Assembly (NCBI GenBank): GCA_002470825.1
Contig: DKOR01000011.1
Span: 1-22,914, forward strand
Origin: Thiotrichaceae bacterium UBA7357
GTDB lineage: Bacteria; Pseudomonadota; Gammaproteobacteria; Eutrophobiales; Eutrophobiaceae
DNA: 22,914 bases
Direction: 5' to 3'
Shown here: positions 15,715-22,914 of the stretch, piece by piece
Layout of the letters: every line of letters begins with the position of its first letter
Position numbering within the stretch: position 1 is the stretch's first letter
Position numbers and translations under genes: made by a program
Notes under the pieces: generated by a model
Database searches by the model: none
What the model was told of the DNA's origin: nothing
Seen by the model: only the letters and a program-made list of their open reading frames with translations

Positions 15715-16239
15715 TATATTTATCTCCTGACCAAGCTGGAATTAGTTTAGTTTTTCTATCAAAGCAGTTTTTATTTAAAATATTTTTGCGGTTAATGTAG
15801 CACCTTGAAACTGAGAAAACTTTTATACTAAATCGATAGAAGCTTTGAATATTTTTTAGAATCAATTCTTGTTAAAAAATTGTCATGTGTCGGATTTTTA
15901 AAACTAGCAGCAATTTTTCTAAGTCGGGCTCACTAAAAGAATAATAATTTATTTTTGCAGTTTTAGTGCTAATTAATTTCTAAAATTCTTGTAACTTAAC
16001 TAAGTATAAATTGTCTTTCTGAACCGATATATTTGCATCATCAATAACCCAATTTGACTTTTTAATAAACTTGATTTAATCCTCCAGAATAAACGCTGTA
16101 TTGTAGATGTCAATTTTTTTGATGACTAGAATACGATTATTTGTAATTTCATTGTTGCTGAATGAGATAATATGGACTAGTGTTGTTAGCACGTCTATCG
16201 TTTTGAAAATTAATATAGACATTAATACAGGGAGGATTT
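15715..16239. other. Divergent intergenic region
   Basis: About 525 AT-rich bases lie between the divergent SoxH-like (minus) and DUF465 (plus) genes, so both promoters should lie here. TA-rich -10-like hexamers are present (e.g. GATAAT at 16166-16171) but without well-spaced -35 boxes. No RNA gene or credible coding frame was seen. Confidence 0.5.
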
Positions 16240-16464
16240 ATGTTTGAATACGATCAGAAAATAGTCAATTACCTACTTAATGAAAACAACGATTTTAAAA
16301 GGTTATTTGAAAAACATAATGTTTTAAAAAGTACTGTCAAAGATGCGAATGAGAACAATATAAAAGTTAATCGATTTAGTCTGGAAGGGCTTAAGAAAGA
16401 AAAACTGTTCCTGAAAGATAAAATGTCTATTATGATAGAAAATTATAAGCAAAATATAGCGTAA
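16240..16464 (+). CDS. DUF465 / YdcH-family small protein
   Basis: The 74-residue helical protein matches the short YdcH/DUF465 family: 'NDFKRLFEKHNVLKSTVKDANENN' followed by 'GLKKEKLFLKDKMSIMIENY' are the two characteristic antiparallel helices, and the length is normal. A strong ribosome site GGAGG (16231-16235) precedes the ATG by four bases, among the best in the window. It is a single-gene unit between minus-strand genes. Members are small cytoplasmic proteins without a defined biochemical role. Confidence 0.9.
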   Translation: MFEYDQKIVNYLLNENNDFKRLFEKHNVLKSTVKDANENNIKVNRFSLEGLKKEKLFLKDKMSIMIENYKQNIA

Positions 16465-16632
16465 TAATACTTAGAATAACTTCGCAAAATACTATTTTTA
16501 GTGAAGGTTCTATGTTTATCCGCATAAGTCCTACATGCCTGAGATAGTTGTCTTGATTGATCTTGGAAGTAAGTTATGTTGTATGTGTATTAAGTTGCAG
16601 ACAATTAACCTCAACATGTTCTGATAAGATTT

Positions 16633-17415
16633 TCAAAATAAAAGGCCAATACCAATTACTAAAAGCATACTGGCAAGTATAGTCCGCATGATTTTATCAG
16701 GAAGAAAAGTACCAAAATGACTTCCCAAGTAAATCCCTGGTAAGGAACCAATAAGTAAACTGCCTAATAATAAATAGTCCACAGTACCAATATATGCATG
16801 GCCTAGACCTGCAATGCCTGTAATTGGTATTGCATGAGCAAGGTCAGTGGCTACTATTTGAATTGCTTTGAGACGAGGATAAAGAAAAAATAAAAACGCA
16901 GCACCAATGACGCCGGCACCTACCGAAGATAAGGTGACGAGAACCCCAATTAAAACGCCAGCAAAAACAGTGACAGGTTTACGATATTTTTGGTGAAGTA
17001 CTTTTAATGCTTCAAGCTTTTCTTTTTGACTGAATTTCTGTAATTGATTTCTTGTTAACAAAAAAATCGCTGTTAATATCAAGGCGACACTCAATGTAGA
17101 CATGATTAATTTGTCATAATTGATTCCTGATGCGTCAAGATACTGAATAACAAATATTGAGCATGTTGAAGCTGGTATGCTACCAAAAGAAAGTAAAACG
17201 ACTATTGGCCATTGAATGTTTCCGTGCTTGTGGTGGACGAAAACACCGCCTGACTTCGTGATTGCTGCATAGAGCAAATCAGTTCCTACTGCTACGGCAG
17301 GTTTTATGCCAAAGCCAAGCACAAGAATTGGAGTCATGAGGGAACCGCCACCAACGCCAGTCATCCCCACGATAAAACCGACTAGAAATCCTGTTATTGT
17401 ATATGAAAAATCCAT
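16633..17415 (-). CDS. TauE/SafE-family anion (sulfite/organosulfonate) transporter
   Basis: The 260-residue product is a polytopic membrane protein with seven to eight hydrophobic segments. Its first half has the family's glycine-rich motif 'GFLVGFIVGMTGVGGGSLMTP', partly repeated in the second half ('GVLIGVLVTLSSVGAGVIGA'), as expected for the internal duplication of TauE/SafE (DUF81) proteins. Members export or import sulfite, sulfoacetate, taurine-derived anions or similar. The CysH gene follows in this window on the same strand, which supports a sulfur substrate, but about 600 bases separate the two, so they are probably separate transcripts. The ribosome site is weak (AAAGAC). Confidence 0.92.
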   Translation of the reverse strand: MDFSYTITGFLVGFIVGMTGVGGGSLMTPILVLGFGIKPAVAVGTDLLYAAITKSGGVFVHHKHGNIQWPIVVLLSFGSIPASTCSIFVIQYLDASGINYDKLIMSTLSVALILTAIFLLTRNQLQKFSQKEKLEALKVLHQKYRKPVTVFAGVLIGVLVTLSSVGAGVIGAAFLFFLYPRLKAIQIVATDLAHAIPITGIAGLGHAYIGTVDYLLLGSLLIGSLPGIYLGSHFGTFLPDKIMRTILASMLLVIGIGLLF

Positions 17416-18019
17416 AAGTCTTTGTAATTTATGCTCGATCTGATTTCGATTATTAAATGATGACGTAATCTACAGCCTGATTAGTATTCTGAAAAGATGT
17501 TATTGTGTATATTCTTACGATTCTATCGTATATTCATGCAGAAATAATCAAAGTGCAGTAACTAAAAATATATCTGGAGATTGTAAATAGTGGCCTGAAT
17601 ATATCTTCTACAATTGAAAGCCTGTTTATCCATAACGCCGAATCAGCGGCTAAGTATAGATGGTCGAGTAAATTTTGGATATTTAAATACTTCAACATGA
17701 TGAAAAAATAGTTGAGCTCAATAATCTTAAGCTTTGCGTGTTATTAATAATATGACTAGTGGGATTTTTAATAAGATTGAATATGTCACAAGATACAGAT
17801 GCTTTTTTAATGATAAGAGCTATATTTCGCCTTCACATATCAAGAATTTTATAGAAAGTTTTTCATACACATCATAACATCTGATGATAGAATAAGAATT
17901 AGCAGGTATGTAAGAACACTTACAAAAAAACGTTATATTTTTTATCGTAACCCTAACCTAAGTAGTAGGATTAATTGTCAGTTTAATTATGGCGTTTTGA
18001 TATCTTTTGAACAGGAGAG
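17416..18019. other. Intergenic region between TauE/SafE and cysH
   Basis: About 600 AT-rich bases without a credible gene. A short inverted repeat GTAAGaacaCTTAC lies near 17920-17933, next to an A7 tract on the + strand. On the minus strand, where cysH transcription would arrive, the T tract comes before the stem, so it is not a normal terminator. The promoter for the TauE/SafE gene should lie at the low-coordinate end. Confidence 0.5.
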
Positions 18020-18745
18020 TCATTTGTTATTTGGGAGATGTAGTCCACATTCTTTCTGAGTCGATTCTTCCCACCACCAACGACCTTCACGTTCATGTTG
18101 ATTTGGTAATATTGGACGAGTACAAGGTTCACAACCTATACTTTTATACCCTTGTTCATGTAGGGGATTAAAAGGAATCTCATTACTCCGTATATATTCC
18201 CAAACTTCAATCGAGGTCCAGTTTGCGAGCGGATTAAACTTATAAATCGTTTTATCTTTATCTGAAAACGCAGCATCTTTTTCTATCACAGTGACCTTCT
18301 TTCGTGTATCCAGGCTTTGGTCCTTACGTTGCCCTGTTATCCAAGCATCTAAATTCGATAAGTGTCGACGTAATGGAATAACTTTGCGAATATTACAGCA
18401 TTCCTTATGACCATCTTCATAAAAGCTATATAGACCTTTCGAGCGTACTAAGTCTTGTAAAGTTATAGTATCTGGTGAGAGCAATTCTAATGGTATGTTG
18501 TAATGTGTACGCACTTTTTCAATAAAGCGATAGGTCTCAGCATGTAATCGCCCTGTGTCAAGTGAAAACACTCTTACATCTGGATTGATTTTTGTAGCCA
18601 AATCAACTAAGACTACATCTTCAGCACCGCTGAAAGATATTGCTATATCTTCAAAATTTTCAAAAGCTAATTTAATAACGGCAGCGGGAGACCTGTTGTT
18701 ATATTCATCAGCTAGTAGGTCTGGATTAAATTCCTTTTTTCTCAT
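18020..18745 (-). CDS. cysH: Adenylyl-sulfate (APS) reductase, thioredoxin-dependent, CysH family
   Basis: The 241-residue product is a PAPS/APS reductase that reduces activated sulfate to sulfite in cysteine biosynthesis. The substrate loop 'ISFSGAEDVVLVDLA' (36-50), 'SLDTGRLHAETY' and 'WITGQRKDQS' are present. Cysteines CC at 116-117 and C-x-x-C at 205/208 form the [4Fe-4S] cluster site typical of APS-using enzymes and of many bacteria, unlike the cluster-free E. coli PAPS enzyme. The catalytic Cys233 sits in the C-terminal 'KECGLH' motif. No Shine-Dalgarno is obvious; TATAAT lies only 4 bases before the ATG, raising the possibility of an unusual start or very short leader. Confidence 0.95.
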   Translation of the reverse strand: MRKKEFNPDLLADEYNNRSPAAVIKLAFENFEDIAISFSGAEDVVLVDLATKINPDVRVFSLDTGRLHAETYRFIEKVRTHYNIPLELLSPDTITLQDLVRSKGLYSFYEDGHKECCNIRKVIPLRRHLSNLDAWITGQRKDQSLDTRKKVTVIEKDAAFSDKDKTIYKFNPLANWTSIEVWEYIRSNEIPFNPLHEQGYKSIGCEPCTRPILPNQHEREGRWWWEESTQKECGLHLPNNK

Positions 18746-19069
18746 CGCATTATAGTCACATATTTATTAAAATTTGATTTTGAGTCATTGAGTTTATCAG
18801 AAAGACTCGCATGGGATATAGAGTAAGTCTTTATATTTATGGTCCATTTTCATATGATATTTCAATTTCACCATCTAAAATCATGATTTTCTTTGAATGT
18901 TTAACAATATGCATACTAATCGATTATTGGTTTGCTAGACTGTTTTGAATTTGGGTAAACGACTGAAGACAATATAAAAGAATCGTAAAATTTAATTAAA
19001 GTTTTTTCTATCTCTTAAATAGAGTAGGAATAAAAAAATAAAATGTATATCTTATCGTAGTAAGTTTTT
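18746..19069. other. Intergenic region upstream of cysH
   Basis: About 320 AT-rich bases between the FHA gene and cysH. It should contain the cysH promoter. A TATAAT lies immediately ahead of the cysH start (minus strand) without a good -35. No gene, repeat or terminator with a T tract was identified. Confidence 0.45.
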
Positions 19070-19954
19070 TTAGAAAATCTGACTCTCAAGATATTTAGCT
19101 GGGAGAGAAGTACCATGAGAAGATAGATCAGTTAGATATAAAGTGTCAGTATCGTTTATTTCAATTATTAAATGAGTCCGCGAAATATCTCTTAACTTTG
19201 CATTCATCCTAACGTCGCTTCTACTATCCCGACCAATCATATTTTTACCTACTTTCAAATCACAACTCCGCCCAGAATCATCAATAAATTTGATACCTGA
19301 ATTATCAGATACTATCTTACATTGATTATTCGACAATAAGATTAAAATATCTTTACCAGTCTTCATATGTATAGTGACATATTCTCCTTTTATCATTTTT
19401 TCCATTTCAGCATAATGGCATACATCAGGGGTTGGTTTAAGGTCTTTATTTATTTCTTTTTTTGCATCTTTATAAGCATTGTGAGGATTAGTGCTATTTG
19501 ATGAAACGGTTGTTCTGATATATTTTTTCTTTTCAAGGTAGAGATGCTTGATGATTTCCTGTCGAGACGAGAGGTATTGCATATATTTCACAAGAGCGAT
19601 GCGTCGAAACTCATTTAAATCGTCATCTCCATGACGTAATGCACTAACGATTAAACGCCAATTATGGTCTTGCGAAAAAATTTGGGCATCTATTTCACGT
19701 AGAGCGCGACCGATGCTACTAGGCTCTTCAATTGATTTTGATAGGATAGAAACAAAGCGTCTCTCAACGTCCTTAATAGATCTTGCTTCATTCTTCAATT
19801 CATCAAGTGAACATTTTACCATTCCAGTTATTTTCTTTGAAGGCACGGACGTTCGACCAGCCAGACTAAACTCAAAATCTGCCAGGGAGTTTAATGTTAG
19901 ATTTTGCTCGCCGATAGTGAGTTCAATAGGTTTAGTGAAAAATTTATTCAACAT
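19070..19954 (-). CDS. FHA-domain protein with helical N-terminal domain
   Basis: The 294-residue product has a helical N-terminal region (about 1-150; 'DFEFSLAGRTSVPSKK', 'VERRFVSILSKSIEEPSSIGRAL', 'RRIALVKYMQYLSSRQEIIK') and a C-terminal forkhead-associated domain (about 220-294). The FHA signature is complete: G-R-D-S at the first loop ('MIGRDSRSDVRM'), S-R-T-H in 'ISRTHLIIEI', and 'LTDLSSHGTSL' near the end, so phosphothreonine binding is plausible. No Ser/Thr kinase gene is in the window. No signal or TM is seen, so it should be cytoplasmic. It is a single gene, about 325 bases before cysH on the same strand. Function unknown. Confidence 0.88.
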   Translation of the reverse strand: MLNKFFTKPIELTIGEQNLTLNSLADFEFSLAGRTSVPSKKITGMVKCSLDELKNEARSIKDVERRFVSILSKSIEEPSSIGRALREIDAQIFSQDHNWRLIVSALRHGDDDLNEFRRIALVKYMQYLSSRQEIIKHLYLEKKKYIRTTVSSNSTNPHNAYKDAKKEINKDLKPTPDVCHYAEMEKMIKGEYVTIHMKTGKDILILLSNNQCKIVSDNSGIKFIDDSGRSCDLKVGKNMIGRDSRSDVRMNAKLRDISRTHLIIEINDTDTLYLTDLSSHGTSLPAKYLESQIF

Positions 19955-21041
19955 CTTGTTTTTAATTTATTACTAATTGTTAGTTTCAAGAAATATCGTA
20001 AATTTTAACTACCAAATTTAAAAAAAATAGTGAACTAGTTCACATTTTGCATTTATATTAAATAACATAGTTAACTCTTTTTGAATATTTCGTGAGGTGT
20101 TCATTTTGTTATGGTCAGGAAATGGAATCATTGACAAACCAAATCAACCTAGATGTCTTTCTAGCATATTTAATAACCTTATAGAAGAGGAAATATGACT
20201 TCGAGTGGTTACAATTGATGATAGTTACGAATTATTAATTTTTGTGGCGAACCATCAAACATAATGATCTTTTCCTAATGAGCGCTAAAAGAATGATATT
20301 CATCTTTCATTTGATTAAATACAACTTCCTTTTGACTATTCATACATTATTTTTTTATTTCAGATAGGTATAACCTATCCAATTAAAGATTTATATTTTT
20401 TAACAAGAGAAATAAATTGTTTGTCTTTCAATTGAATTGCATGTGTGCAGATGGTAAGTTTATATACCATTTTTATTAGCTATTCCATAACATCTATAGT
20501 GATTAAAGTTTCAGTATATGATTTGTTAAATTTAGTGTTATGTCTTCATATAAGTATACCAATTAGGTAGGTATCATGAATCTATTTTTTGAGTTTTTTA
20601 TATGTTGTTCTGTTTCAGGAACAAAAAATTAGCTGTGATAATCAAGACAGTCAATGATTAAATAATATTATGCTATAGGGAGAGTGAAGGTTCCTTGTTT
20701 TGAAAGATATTTCGGGAGATAAAATCAAATTTAGGTTCGACATAGGATAGGGAATTGTTATTATCTCAAATGCTTATGTTGTAAATTAGATAGATTATTT
20801 TCGTCTAGTATCGAAATAGTGTCTTGATATTTTTGAAAGAACTCAAATCATCCTTGAATCGATTGAACATAATAATTTACCGTGGAGAAACCGGATATTA
20901 ATATTGTTAATAAATGTAAAGCTATAGCCATGTGGCAATATGACTGTTGATTAATCAGATCATTATGAAATAGATTATCAATTAGTAGGTGTGCGATAAT
21001 ATTATTAAAGTATCTGAATTTAAAGTATTGCGGTGGATTAT
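19955..21041. other. About 1.1 kb without a recognisable gene
   Basis: This is the longest gene-free stretch in the window, strongly AT-rich and full of stops in all frames; the best short frames are about 20 codons (e.g. from 20121) with no family signal. It separates the minus-strand FHA gene from the plus-strand sulfurtransferase, so it should hold two divergent promoters. No tRNA, terminator or clear repeat was seen. It could contain a decayed gene or an unannotated small RNA, but nothing in the sequence proves it. Confidence 0.5.
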
Positions 21042-21872
21042 ATGTATACGACTCTAATCAGTGAAGATAGGCTAATAAAAAAATATAATAATCCTGATTG
21101 GATTATTTTTGATGCTCGTTACGATTTAAGGAATAAAAATGCAGGTAAAAAAGCTTTTATCCAAGGTCATATTCCTGGCGCAATCTATGTCGACTTACAT
21201 GATGACTTAAGTAAACCACCTTCAACGAATAATGGTCGACATCCATTGCCTACGTTCACAACCATAAATGCATTGTTTTCAGAACTAGGTATTCATCCTC
21301 ATATGCAGGTAGTCATATATGACAATAGTGAAGGTTCAATAGCCGCTAGAATGTGGTGGATGATGAAATATATGCAACATGAAAAAGTTGCTGTTCTCGA
21401 TGGTGGTTGGCAATCTTGGATTATTGCTAATCGACCGATAAATCAAGATGTCATGGCACGAGTGGCTGGTAAATTTAAAAAAAGTCCATCGTATAGTAAT
21501 GTCATTAACATAGATGAACTCGACAAATGTGAATTAATAATTGATTCTAGGCATCCTAAACGTTATAGAGGTGAAATTGAACCGATTGATAAAGTGGCGG
21601 GACATATTCCTGGAGCGATTAATCGTTTTTGGAAGAACAATCTGACAGAAAAAGGTATGTTCAAGTCAAAGGAAGCCCTCAAGCAAGAGTTTCAACACAT
21701 GCTGGCGAGTACTAGGTCTGAGGATGCTGTCTTCTATTGTGGTTCAGGAGTAACTGCTTGTCATAATTTACTAGCAGCAGCACATGCTGGTCTAAACTTA
21801 CCAAAGCTATATGCTGGGTCATGGAGTGAGTGGAGTAGTCATCCGGAAAAGCCTGTTGCTACTAAAATATGA
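21042..21872 (+). CDS. sseA: SseA-like sulfurtransferase (3-mercaptopyruvate/thiosulfate sulfurtransferase)
   Basis: The ATG at 21042 is preferred to an in-frame GTG at 21033 because GGTGG (21032-21036) then stands five bases upstream as ribosome site. The 276-residue product has two rhodanese domains. The N-terminal one (about 10-130; 'FDARYDL', 'GHIPGAIYVDLHDDLS', 'VLDGGWQSW') is the inactive structural copy. The C-terminal one has the active loop CGSGVTA, with Cys233, as in 3-mercaptopyruvate sulfurtransferases; thiosulfate-specific rhodaneses usually have CRKGVT. 'YAGSWSEWSSHPEKPVAT' is the typical C-terminus. The expected reaction is transfer of sulfane sulfur to a thiol acceptor or cyanide. 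A weak ACTTAC...GTAAGT inverted repeat follows the stop. Confidence 0.92.
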   Translation: MYTTLISEDRLIKKYNNPDWIIFDARYDLRNKNAGKKAFIQGHIPGAIYVDLHDDLSKPPSTNNGRHPLPTFTTINALFSELGIHPHMQVVIYDNSEGSIAARMWWMMKYMQHEKVAVLDGGWQSWIIANRPINQDVMARVAGKFKKSPSYSNVINIDELDKCELIIDSRHPKRYRGEIEPIDKVAGHIPGAINRFWKNNLTEKGMFKSKEALKQEFQHMLASTRSEDAVFYCGSGVTACHNLLAAAHAGLNLPKLYAGSWSEWSSHPEKPVATKI

Positions 21873-21966
21873 ACTTACACCACTATATTGTAGTAAGTAA
21901 ACTATTTTAGTCTATTACGAATAAACCTATATTAGGAAATATGTGAATAACTTTGAGTTTTCCAAA

Positions 21967-22914
21967 ATGGATAAAATATCCAGATCAATTCTAAAAATAG
22001 GGCTATTTGTGGTGTGTTCGTATAGCAATGCAGAACAGGATTCAATTGCTGTGGTGATAGATGCCAACGTCGAATTTTCAGATAGTGCAACTGTATTGAG
22101 TGATGTCATTGAAAGAACTGAGTCGATGATCTATGGAGATCTTGATGGAATTCTAGTTACAGAGGAAGAATTCGAAATAAAAGCGGAGGTTATAATAACT
22201 AATGATCCTATAGCAGACTCGGATGAATATTTAGATAGTGTAACTATACTGAGTGATGTCATTGAAAGAACTGAGTCGATGATCTATGGAGAGCTTGATG
22301 GAACTCTAGTTGGAGAGGAAGAATTCGAAATAGAAGCGGAGGTTATATTAACTGATGATACTATTTTTGCAGTAGATAAGTCGGATAGTATTAATGTAGA
22401 TGCTTTAATTGAATCCTCGAATAGTGCAATTTTACTGGATGATGTTATTAAAAGAACTGAATCGATGATCTATGGAGATCTTGATGGATATTCTGAAACT
22501 GTTCAAATTACCTCTGCTATAGAAGAAACATTATTTTCTCCACCTAGAACTGAAGTTCCACTTCAATCGTTAGATGAGCAAGAACAAATAGTTCCAATGA
22601 TCATGGTTGCTGTAGCAATCGTATTAATTATTACACTATTAGCTATACTTATTACATTTTTGCGGCGTAATCGTAATTTAAAAGCGGTCATAACTGAGGC
22701 TGCATATGAAGCGCATGTAGATGTGGATTTAGATGAAGATACAATCATCAAAGAATTACATATCGACAATGAAGGTTCGGACGAACCAGAGTTTACATTA
22801 GATGTCGATGAAGATGGCTCTGAAGATGAGACCGTAATATCGGATACGAGCGATGAAGATGGCTCTGAAGATGAGACCGTAATATCGGATATGAGCGATG
22901 AAGATGGCTCTGAA
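21967..22914 (+). CDS. Repeat-containing single-pass membrane protein, acidic C-terminus (truncated by window end)
   Basis: An open frame runs without a stop from ATG 21967 to the last base (316 codons so far). An in-frame GTG at 21943 with AGGA six bases before it is an alternative start. A signal peptide (about 1-22, ending YSNA) is followed by a segment with three copies of a repeat built on 'LSDVIERTESMIYGDLDG' (starting about residues 39, 90 and 152), then one TM helix (about 210-232) ending in Arg-Arg-Asn-Arg, and a highly acidic tail. The tail ends in tandem 15-residue units starting DEDGSEDETVIS. The layout (exported N-part, one TM, acidic cytoplasmic part) recalls FimV-type proteins, but no LysM is seen, so that is only an analogy. 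Confidence 0.8.
   Translation, partial: MDKISRSILKIGLFVVCSYSNAEQDSIAVVIDANVEFSDSATVLSDVIERTESMIYGDLDGILVTEEEFEIKAEVIITNDPIADSDEYLDSVTILSDVIERTESMIYGELDGTLVGEEEFEIEAEVILTDDTIFAVDKSDSINVDALIESSNSAILLDDVIKRTESMIYGDLDGYSETVQITSAIEETLFSPPRTEVPLQSLDEQEQIVPMIMVAVAIVLIITLLAILITFLRRNRNLKAVITEAAYEAHVDVDLDEDTIIKELHIDNEGSDEPEFTLDVDEDGSEDETVISDTSDEDGSEDETVISDMSDEDGSE
22081..22488 (+). repeat. Three in-frame internal repeats of a ~69-bp core
   Basis: Copies begin at 22081, 22234 and 22420, each starting with a (g/a)atagtg core and running through 'gatgatctatggaga(t/g)cttgatgga'. Copies 1 and 2 are 153 bases apart and stay similar over about 120 bases, including 'gaggaagaattcgaaata'. Copy 3 is more diverged and shorter. 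Spacings are multiples of three, so the duplication happened within the coding frame. Confidence 0.9.
22807..22914 (+). repeat. 45-bp tandem repeat in the acidic C-terminal tail
   Basis: Units begin at 22807, 22852 and 22897; the first two differ at one base (ACG/ATG), and the third is cut by the window end. Each encodes 15 residues beginning DEDGSEDETVIS. The near-identity points to recent expansion, and copy number may vary between strains. Confidence 0.92.

Noticed and set aside
15644..15865. Minus-strand 73-codon frame overlapping the SoxH-like gene start
   Set aside because: It overlaps the signal peptide region of a well supported gene in another frame and has no domain or ribosome site.
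17752..17877. 41-codon plus-strand frame starting MTSGIFNK
   Set aside because: No ribosome site, no family resemblance and AT-rich composition like the flanking non-coding DNA.
17920..17940. GTAAGaacaCTTAC inverted repeat with A7 as terminator of cysH
   Set aside because: In the direction of cysH transcription the T tract precedes rather than follows the stem, and the stem is only five pairs.
21927..22109. Minus-strand frame opposite the repeat protein, and a similar one at 22563-22769
   Set aside because: Both are antisense to a continuous plus-strand frame with signal peptide, repeats and TM helix; they are shadows of it.

Overview
The window is AT-rich (roughly one third G+C by eye) bacterial chromosome. 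The rRNA tail, 5S gene, Lol-type lipoproteins and the protein families present point to a gammaproteobacterium. Sulfur-related genes (APS-type CysH, TauE/SafE transporter, SseA-like sulfurtransferase, a SoxH-like metallohydrolase) suggest a sulfur-oxidising or sulfur-handling lineage, but the exact taxon cannot be fixed from this sequence.

Layout. 1-548: the 3' end of a 23S rRNA gene, a short spacer, a complete 5S rRNA gene and a strong intrinsic terminator, i.e. the end of an rrn operon. 908-1516: a secreted helical, TPR-like protein on the + strand. 1541-13436: a compact run of twelve minus-strand genes with gaps of 0-17 bases and two 1-base stop/start overlaps, read from 13436 down to 1541. 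Order of transcription: OM lipoprotein, OM lipoprotein with glycine zipper, TPR/PEGA membrane protein, PEGA-SUMF1 membrane protein, small secreted protein, MotA/TolQ/ExbB-type channel, degenerate Hsp70/actin-like protein with FHA-like tail, two VWA proteins with a shared N-terminal membrane motif, two further OM lipoproteins, and a periplasmic M48 metalloprotease. 13527-13579: a long imperfect hairpin just upstream of this operon. 13626-15714: three minus-strand genes (exported protein of unknown function, FmdB-like small protein, SoxH-like metallo-beta-lactamase-fold hydrolase). 16240-16464: a DUF465/YdcH-like small protein. 16633-19954: TauE/SafE transporter, CysH and an FHA protein, all minus strand. 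About 1.1 kb with no recognisable gene follows. 21042-21872: SseA-like sulfurtransferase. 21967 to the window end: a truncated single-pass membrane protein with three long internal repeats and a 45-bp tandem acidic repeat.

The most interesting element is the twelve-gene operon. Its products are predicted in every layer of the envelope: one cytoplasmic actin/Hsp70-like protein, five inner-membrane proteins including an ExbB-like proton channel, two small soluble periplasmic proteins, and four lipoproteins whose +2 residues (Lys, Asn, Glu, Asn) predict outer-membrane sorting. The two VWA proteins have the topology of MotB/ExbD/TolR (short cytoplasmic tail, one TM with an acidic residue at its start, coiled coil, periplasmic domain). 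My inference is a proton-motive-force-driven trans-envelope machine in which a hetero-pair of VWA proteins takes the place of ExbD/MotB. No function is known to me for this exact assembly.
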